In this document: positions 1 to 4,215 of the stretch, piece by piece
Numbering within the stretch: the stretch's first letter is position 1
How the letters are laid out: each line of letters starts with the position of its first letter
Assembly (NCBI GenBank): GCA_022798855.1
Contig: JAAWNI010000124.1
Span: 1 to 6,634, forward strand
Reading direction: 5' to 3'
DNA: 6,634 nt
Source: Lawsonibacter sp.
GTDB taxonomy: Bacteria > Bacillota > Clostridia > Oscillospirales > Oscillospiraceae
Notes under the pieces: model-generated
Told to the model about the DNA's origin: nothing
Database searches by the model: none
The model's input: only the letters and a program-made list of their open reading frames with translations
Translations under genes and position numbers: made by a program

Positions 1-1
1 C

Positions 2-1213
2 TGCGACCTGTCCCTGTGGTCGGTGGTGGCCTGCGACCAGTACACCTCCCGGCCTGAGTACTGGCAGCGGGTGGAGGACCGGGTGGGCCGGGCGCCCTCC
101 GCCCTGCGGCTGATCCTGCCCGAGAGCTGTCTGGAGGGCCCCAATGTGGAGACGGATATCATGGAGATCAACAACACCATGAGCCGCTACCTCCGGGAGG
201 GCCGCTTTCAGGAGTACCCGGACAGCCTGGTCTATGTGGAGCGCACTTTGGACTCGGGAAAGGTCCGACGGGGCTTGGTGGGCATGGTGGACCTGGCGGC
301 CTATGACTACGAGCCGGGCGCCGACGCCGCCGTCCGGGCCACTGAGGGCACCGTCCTGTCCCGCATTCCACCCCGGGTGGCGGTGCGGAAAAACGCCCCC
401 ATCGAGCTGCCCCACGTGATGCTGCTGGCCGACGACCCCAATCAGGCCCTCATTGAGCCGCTGTCCGCCCAGACCGGGGAGATGGAGCCGCTCTACGACT
501 TCCAGCTGATGGAGCGGGGGGGACGGGTGAAGGGCTGGCGGCTCACCCAGGACCAGATGGCGGCCGCCGCGCAGACCCTCCAGGGGATGCGGGCCCAGGC
601 CGACAGGGAGCGGGGCGGCCTGCTCTTCGCCGTGGGGGACGGCAACCACTCCCTGGCCACCGCCAAGGAGTGCTACGAGCGCCGGAAGGGGCTGACCGAC
701 CCCGTCCAGTGGCCCGGCCTGCCCTCCCGGTACGCCCTGTGCGAGCTGGTCAACCTCCACGACAGCTCCCTGGAGTTTGAGCCCATCCACCGGGTGGTCT
801 TCGGCGTGAAGCCCGAGGAGCTGCTGGACGCCCTGGCAAGCTATTACCCCTCCGCCGTCCAGGGCCGGGCCGGGGGGCACGTCCTGCCCTTCGTCATCAA
901 CCGGTGGAGCCAGGGGGAGGCCACCGTCACCCAGCCCCAGGCCCAGCTGCCGGTGGGCACCCTCCAGAACTTCCTGGACGACTACATAGCCGCCCACCCC
1001 AAGGCCCGGGTGGACTACATCCACGGGGCGGACGAGGCCCGGGCCCTGGCCGGGGAGCGGGAGGACGCCGTGGCCTTCCTGCTGCCGCCTATGGACAAGT
1101 CCGACCTGTTCCCCACCGTGGTCCACGACGGGGTGCTGCCCCGGAAGACCTTCTCCATGGGGGAGGCCCACGACAAGCGGTTCTATCTGGAAGCCCGAAA
1201 GATTCGGAAGTAG
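2..1213 (+). CDS. DUF1015 family protein, 5'-truncated by window edge
   Basis: The reading frame is open from the first complete codon at base 2 and shows 403 residues before the TAG stop. The true start lies upstream, probably 15-20 codons away, because family members are about 410-430 residues. A GTG at 23 is internal. Family hallmarks are visible: the N-terminal WSVVACDQYTS stretch, the GDGNHSLATAK motif at visible residues 212-222, HDSSLEFEPIHRVVFG downstream, and a C-terminal HDKRFYLEARKI. There is no signal peptide in the visible part and no membrane segment, so a cytosolic protein is likely. DUF1015 has no firmly assigned activity that I can cite. From memory it is often encoded beside serA and serC in Clostridia, hinting at a role near serine metabolism, but those genes are not in view. 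ispE follows on the same strand 59 bases downstream. The stop codon is the first triplet of a palindromic repeat. Family assignment is confident; function is unknown. Confidence 0.9.
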   Translation, partial: CDLSLWSVVACDQYTSRPEYWQRVEDRVGRAPSALRLILPESCLEGPNVETDIMEINNTMSRYLREGRFQEYPDSLVYVERTLDSGKVRRGLVGMVDLAAYDYEPGADAAVRATEGTVLSRIPPRVAVRKNAPIELPHVMLLADDPNQALIEPLSAQTGEMEPLYDFQLMERGGRVKGWRLTQDQMAAAAQTLQGMRAQADRERGGLLFAVGDGNHSLATAKECYERRKGLTDPVQWPGLPSRYALCELVNLHDSSLEFEPIHRVVFGVKPEELLDALASYYPSAVQGRAGGHVLPFVINRWSQGEATVTQPQAQLPVGTLQNFLDDYIAAHPKARVDYIHGADEARALAGEREDAVAFLLPPMDKSDLFPTVVHDGVLPRKTFSMGEAHDKRFYLEARKIRK

Positions 1214-1234
1214 GGGCGGATATCATCCGCCCCC
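1211..1234 (+). repeat. Palindromic dispersed repeat, intergenic copy (copy A)
   Basis: GGGGCGGAT (1213-1221) and ATCCGCCCC (1225-1233) form a perfect 9-bp stem around ATC, preceded by TA. The same core occurs at 6131-6153 and, inverted, at 6181-6203. The TAG stop of the DUF1015 gene (1211-1213) is the left end of the repeat. As RNA it could form a small hairpin between the DUF1015 and ispE reading frames. There is no T-tract after it, so it is not an obvious terminator. Confidence 0.8.
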
Positions 1235-1255
1235 GCGTGAGAAGGACCGGAAATG

Positions 1256-1264
1256 AAAGGGGGG
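1256..1264 (+). promoter_or_regulatory. Ribosome binding site of ispE
   Basis: AAAGGGGGG lies 8 bases before the ATG at 1273. It fixes the ispE start there rather than at upstream in-frame codons reaching back to 904, which would read through the DUF1015 gene in another frame. Confidence 0.7.
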
Positions 1265-1272
1265 AAACCGCC

Positions 1273-2124
1273 ATGGAGATCAAAGCCCACGCCAAACTGA
1301 ACCTGACCTTGGATGTGCTGGGCAAGCGCCCCGACGGCTACCACGATCTGCGCATGGTGATGCAGTCCATCGAGCTGGCCGACACACTCACGCTGACCCG
1401 CAACGATACCGGAGAGCTGCGGGTGGGCACTAATCTGCACTTCCTGCCCAACAACGAGAGGAATCTGGCCGCCCAGGCCGCCCTGCGCTGGTGGGAGCGT
1501 GAAAACACTGTCCCCTGTGGGCTGGATATCAACATCGAGAAGCATATCCCCGTCTGCGCCGGCATGGGGGGCGGGAGCAGCGACGCCGCCGCCGTCCTCC
1601 GGGCGCTGAACCAGATGGAGGACCGGCATCTCGATTTGGATATCCTGGCTGAGATTGGGGCGCTGGTGGGCTCCGACGTGCCCTACTGCGTCATGGGCGG
1701 CACCGCCCTGGCCGAGGGGCGGGGGGAGGTCCTCACCCCCCTGCCCCCCCTGCCCAAGTGCTGGGTGGTGCTGTGCAAGCCGGAGTTCTCCATCTCCACC
1801 CCGGCGCTCTTCGCCAAGATCGACAGCGTGCGCCTGCGCTGCCGCCCCGACGCCAAGGGAGCCGTCGCGGCGCTGGAAGCGGGGGACCTGGCGGGGGTGG
1901 CCCGGCGGATGTACAACGTCTTTGAGGACGCCCTGCCCGACCGCCAGCGGAACCGGGTGGCCGATCTGAAAAACACCCTGATCCAGTGCGGAGCCCTGGG
2001 GGCCAGCATGAGCGGCACCGGCCCCACCGCCTTCGGCCTGTTCGACAGTGAGGACCGGGCCATGGAAGCCCGGGAGAAGCTGGAGGACTTCGGCGGCGAG
2101 GTTTTTTTGACCCGGACGGTATAG
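1273..2124 (+). CDS. ispE: 4-diphosphocytidyl-2-C-methyl-D-erythritol kinase
   Basis: IspE uses ATP to phosphorylate the 2-hydroxyl of CDP-methylerythritol, a step of the cytosolic MEP (non-mevalonate) route to isoprenoids. The 283-residue product matches the usual length of about 280-290. It shows the GHMP-kinase pattern in order. Residues 5-24 include AKLNL and KRPDGYH, with K8 and H24 matching the substrate-binding Lys and His of E. coli IspE. The ATP-binding glycine loop AGMGGGSSDAA is at 96-106. GSDVP at 133-137 places D135 at the position of the catalytic Asp (D141 in E. coli). The C-terminal GHMP motif MSGTGPTAFGLF is at 246-257. No key residue is missing. The ATG at 1273 is chosen for the ribosome binding site 8 bases upstream and the family-typical N-terminus. 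It probably shares a transcript with the DUF1015 gene, 59 bases upstream, and is followed by a hairpin terminator at 2218-2262. Confidence 0.97.
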   Translation: MEIKAHAKLNLTLDVLGKRPDGYHDLRMVMQSIELADTLTLTRNDTGELRVGTNLHFLPNNERNLAAQAALRWWERENTVPCGLDINIEKHIPVCAGMGGGSSDAAAVLRALNQMEDRHLDLDILAEIGALVGSDVPYCVMGGTALAEGRGEVLTPLPPLPKCWVVLCKPEFSISTPALFAKIDSVRLRCRPDAKGAVAALEAGDLAGVARRMYNVFEDALPDRQRNRVADLKNTLIQCGALGASMSGTGPTAFGLFDSEDRAMEAREKLEDFGGEVFLTRTV

Positions 2125-2204
2125 GGCTTGCTTGAAGCGTGCCGATACGCCCAAACGGGCGGTGCTGTCGGCTGCAGCTGGCAAAAAAATATGAATCAGT
2201 GCCT

Positions 2205-2234
2205 GTATAAAGCAGAAAAGACCCGTCCATACTG
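2205..2234 (+). promoter_or_regulatory. Candidate forespore (sigma-F/sigma-G type) promoter of spoIIR
   Basis: GTATA at 2205-2209 fits the -35 box of the B. subtilis forespore sigma factors. CATACTG at 2228-2234 fits the sigma-G -10 pattern CATnnTA except for the last base, with an 18-base spacer as that consensus requires. Read as sigma-F, the -10 is GTCCATACTG at 2225-2234, a partial match. Initiation would fall near 2241, giving a leader of about 40 bases before the spoIIR ATG. In B. subtilis spoIIR is a sigma-F target, so the position makes sense. This is a motif match only; the -10 overlaps the left arm of the terminator hairpin. Confidence 0.42.
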
Positions 2235-2262
2235 TAAGAAACTTACAGTGTGGGCGGGTTTT
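2218..2262 (+). terminator. Strong hairpin after ispE, probable intrinsic terminator
   Basis: The left arm 2221-2238 and right arm 2242-2259 pair over 18 positions as RNA, including two G-U pairs, around an AAA loop. Three further pairs (2218-2220 with 2260-2262) extend the stem. The T-run is short (four T at 2259-2262, then CC), so termination may be incomplete. It lies 93 bases after the ispE stop and 18 bases before the spoIIR start codon, and would separate housekeeping ispE transcription from sporulation-specific spoIIR. Confidence 0.65.
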
Positions 2263-2269
2263 CCGTCCC

Positions 2270-2276
2270 AAGGAGG
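2270..2276 (+). promoter_or_regulatory. Ribosome binding site of spoIIR
   Basis: AAGGAGG, a full Shine-Dalgarno match, ends 4 bases before the ATG at 2281. It selects that start over in-frame upstream codons at 2128 and 2191, which would translate the terminator hairpin. Confidence 0.85.
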
Positions 2277-2280
2277 ACAT

Positions 2281-2901
2281 ATGGACCGGAAACTGAAAAA
2301 TTGGGAACTGGCGCTGATGTTCGGCGTTTTGGTAGCGGTGGTGGCGGCTGGCTGGCTGGGCCGGGAGCAGCAGGAGCTGGCGGACAGCGTGGTCCGATTC
2401 CACGTCATCGCCAACTCGGACAGCGAGGAGGACCAGGCCTTGAAGCTGGCGGTGCGGGACCGGGTGCTGGCCCAGGCGGAGGGGCTCTACCCCGAGGGGG
2501 CCACCCTGGAGGAGGCCAGGCTCGCGCTGGAGGGCCATCTCAACCTTCTGGCCGCCGCCGGCCGGGAGGTGGTGGAGGAGCGGGGGTATGACTACCCGGT
2601 TTCCGCCCAGCTCACCGACTGCTGGTTCCCCACAAAGGAGTACGAGGGCTTTGCCCTCCCGGCGGGGAATTACACCGCCCTCCGGGTGGTCATCGGGGAG
2701 GGCGAGGGACAAAACTGGTGGTGCGTGGCCTTCCCGCCCCTGTGCCTGGGTGCGGCCAGCGAGACGGTGGACCAGGCCCTGGAGGCCGGCCACTTCACCC
2801 CGGACCAGGGGGCGCTGGTCACCGGCGACGGCGGGGGCTACGTCCTGAAATTCAAGGCCATGGAGTGGCTGGGCGAGGTCCAGGGATTTTTTGAGAAATA
2901 G
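2281..2901 (+). CDS. spoIIR: Stage II sporulation protein R (SpoIIR)
   Basis: SpoIIR is the forespore-made, exported signal that triggers SpoIIGA to process pro-sigma-E in the mother cell, coupling the two compartments after asymmetric division. The 206-residue product is close to the roughly 220 residues of the B. subtilis protein. Residues 8-27 are one hydrophobic segment, consistent with a signal peptide or membrane anchor that places the rest across the membrane. The family signature follows at 39-60 (RFHVIANSDSEEDQALK then VRD). FPTKEY is at 116-121, PAGNY at 127-131 and NWWCVAFPPLC at 145-155. The start is set by AAGGAGG 4 bases upstream. A candidate sigma-F/sigma-G promoter lies at 2205-2234, and a hairpin terminator follows directly. 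The gene indicates an endospore former. The assignment rests on several conserved blocks and is firm. Confidence 0.94.
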   Translation: MDRKLKNWELALMFGVLVAVVAAGWLGREQQELADSVVRFHVIANSDSEEDQALKLAVRDRVLAQAEGLYPEGATLEEARLALEGHLNLLAAAGREVVEERGYDYPVSAQLTDCWFPTKEYEGFALPAGNYTALRVVIGEGEGQNWWCVAFPPLCLGAASETVDQALEAGHFTPDQGALVTGDGGGYVLKFKAMEWLGEVQGFFEK

Positions 2902-2903
2902 GG

Positions 2904-2933
2904 AAGGGGCGGCCGGAGGGGCCGTCCCTTTTT
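2904..2933 (+). terminator. Intrinsic terminator of spoIIR
   Basis: GGGGCGGCC (2906-2914) pairs with GGCCGTCCC (2920-2928) with one G-U pair, extended by two A-T pairs, followed by five T (2929-2933). It starts two bases after the spoIIR stop codon. The TAA stop of the convergent VWA gene (2932-2934) overlaps the T-tract. On the - strand the tract after the hairpin is poor in T, so it works mainly for spoIIR. Confidence 0.8.
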
Positions 2934-4071
2934 ATCTCAGCCCTCCGGTCAGCGCCTGCTCCAGTAGCTCCGGGAGCTTTTCCGGGGCGCAGGCGAAACA
3001 GGGGATGTCCAGGGCGGCCACCCGCTGGGCGGTCTGAGCGTCGTAATAGGGCTTGCCGCCGTCGGCGATGGCAAGCAGGACCACCACCGTTGCTCCAGAA
3101 GCTTTCAGCTCCTCCAGCCGCCGGAGGAGCGCCGCCCGGTTGCCCCCCTCGTCCAGGTCGGAGATGAGGAAGAACAGGGTCTTGGCCGGGGACTCCACCA
3201 GATTCTGGCAGTAGGCGATGGACTTGGCGATATCGGTGCCGCCCCCCATCTGAAAGCCAAAGAGCAGGTCCACCGGGTCGGCGCAGAGAGGGGTCAGGTC
3301 CATAATCTGGGTGTCGAAGGCCACCACGCTGGTGCGGACGGCGGACATGGAGGCCAGTACGCAGGCCATCACTGAGGAGTAGAGGATGGACTGGCCCATG
3401 GAGCCGCTCTGGTCGATGTCCAGAATAACGTGCCACCGGTTGACCCGGCTGGAGCGGTCGAAAAACCAGACCCGCTCCGGGATGACGGCGCCCAACTCTT
3501 TGTTGTAATTCTTCAAATTCCTCCGGATTGTATAGGGAAAATCCAGGGCGGAAGCGGAGGGAAGAGGGGAGTGGGCCCGGCGGTTCAGCGCCGCCGCCAC
3601 CGCCCGGCGGGTGTCGTGCTCCAGCAGGCGGTTGATCTCCTCCACGATCTTGCGGATGAAGGCCCGGGCGGACTCCTTGGACTTCTTGGGGATCTGGTCC
3701 TTGAGCATGAGGAGGGTGGAAGCCAGATTCAGGTCGGGCTCCAGGGTGTCCAGCAGCTCAGGCTCCAGAAGGAGCTGCTTCAAACCTTTGCGCTCGATGG
3801 CGTCGTTCTGCACCACCGCCACGATCTCCGGGTCGAAGAGGGACCGCAGGTCCCCCAGCCACTTGGAGAGAAGCGGGGAGGAGGGCCCTTTCCCCGCCCC
3901 CCTGCCGGGTTCGCCAAAGCCCTCCCCCGGGCCGCCGTAGATGGCCCCCAGGGCGGAGTCCATGAGAAGCTCTTCCTGGGACAGCCCGCCGCCCCCCATG
4001 CCGGAAAAGGACTCCTCCGTCTCCGCGCCCAGAATCAGCCGCCAGCGGGAGAGTTGTTGTGTTTGGGACAT
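2932..4071 (-). CDS. VWA domain protein, partner of DUF5682/MoxR-type systems
   Basis: The 379-residue product has an N-terminal region with a WRLILG start and a glycine-rich linker at about 24-63. A helical middle follows (about 68-200, including DAIERKGLKQLLLEPELL at 90-107), then a C-terminal von Willebrand A domain from about 213. The metal-ion adhesion site is complete: DxSxS at D220/S222/S224, T279 in GGGTD, and D305 in LISDLDEGG. There is no signal peptide or membrane segment, so it should act in the cytosol. VWA proteins of this kind usually act as substrate adaptors for MoxR-family AAA+ ATPases, and this one strongly resembles those encoded beside DUF5682 proteins. The ATG at 4071 is chosen for AAGGAGG 7 bases upstream. 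An in-frame start at 4119 would draw its first residues from a repeat element. The DUF5682 gene lies upstream on the same strand, 144 bases away across that element. The substrate is unknown. Confidence 0.88.
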   Translation of the reverse strand: MSQTQQLSRWRLILGAETEESFSGMGGGGLSQEELLMDSALGAIYGGPGEGFGEPGRGAGKGPSSPLLSKWLGDLRSLFDPEIVAVVQNDAIERKGLKQLLLEPELLDTLEPDLNLASTLLMLKDQIPKKSKESARAFIRKIVEEINRLLEHDTRRAVAAALNRRAHSPLPSASALDFPYTIRRNLKNYNKELGAVIPERVWFFDRSSRVNRWHVILDIDQSGSMGQSILYSSVMACVLASMSAVRTSVVAFDTQIMDLTPLCADPVDLLFGFQMGGGTDIAKSIAYCQNLVESPAKTLFFLISDLDEGGNRAALLRRLEELKASGATVVVLLAIADGGKPYYDAQTAQRVAALDIPCFACAPEKLPELLEQALTGGLR

Positions 4072-4078
4072 ACACTTT

Positions 4079-4085
4079 CCTCCTT
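4079..4085 (-). promoter_or_regulatory. Ribosome binding site of the VWA gene
   Basis: On the - strand AAGGAGG lies 7 bases before the ATG at 4071. It fixes the start and is separated by only 7 bases from the end of the inverted-repeat element, so the insertion left this site intact. Confidence 0.85.
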
Positions 4086-4092
4086 GATCGGG

Positions 4093-4213
4093 GAATCCCC
4101 CCGTCCCCTTTGGGGACACCCCCCTTTAACAAGGGGGGCTAGAGGGGACGCAGCGTAAAGCCTCCCTTGTTAAAGGGAGGGGGACCATGCCGTAAGGCAT
4201 GGTGGAGGGATTC
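4093..4213. repeat. MITE-like 121-bp inverted-repeat element with four hairpins
   Basis: The ends are near-perfect inverted repeats: GAATCCCCCC (4093-4102) and GGAGGGATTC (4204-4213), 9 of 10 matching. Inside are four hairpins: GTCCCC-TTT-GGGGAC (4103-4117), CCCCCCTT-TAAC-AAGGGGGG (4119-4138), CCTCCCTT-GTTA-AAGGGAGG (4161-4180) and ACCATGCC-GTAA-GGCATGGT (4184-4203). The second and third are inverted copies of each other (19 of 21 bases including the flanking C/G), so the element is a large imperfect palindrome of two halves. No coding capacity is apparent. It begins two bases after the DUF5682 stop codon and ends just before the VWA ribosome binding site, filling the gap between the two genes. 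I recall similar CCTCCCTT...AAGGGAGG repeats in gut Clostridia, but copy number elsewhere in this genome cannot be seen. Its transcript could fold and reduce or process the downstream VWA message. Confidence 0.75.
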
Positions 4214-4215
4214 TC

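Noticed and set aside
23..25. GTG at 23 as the start of the DUF1015 gene
   Set aside because: The frame is open further upstream and the conserved N-terminal block (SLWSVVACDQYTS) begins before it, so the gene runs off the window edge.
904..1272. N-terminal extension of ispE back to 904
   Set aside because: It overlaps the DUF1015 gene in another frame. The extra residues are low-complexity, and the ATG at 1273 has a good ribosome binding site and the family-typical start.
2141..2172. Imperfect stem GCCGA/TCGGC with inner CGCCC/GGGCG between ispE and spoIIR, possible riboswitch or extra terminator
   Set aside because: The stem has an asymmetric internal loop and is followed by an A-run, not a T-run. 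It matches no RNA family I recognise.
1183..2793. A 536-codon open frame on the - strand antisense to ispE and spoIIR
   Set aside because: It lies opposite two well-recognised genes with clear motifs. Long antisense frames are expected in GC-rich coding DNA, and its translation shows no recognisable domain.
4072..4119. Extended start of the VWA gene at 4119
   Set aside because: The added 16 residues come largely from the inverted-repeat element, and the start at 4071 has a strong AAGGAGG.
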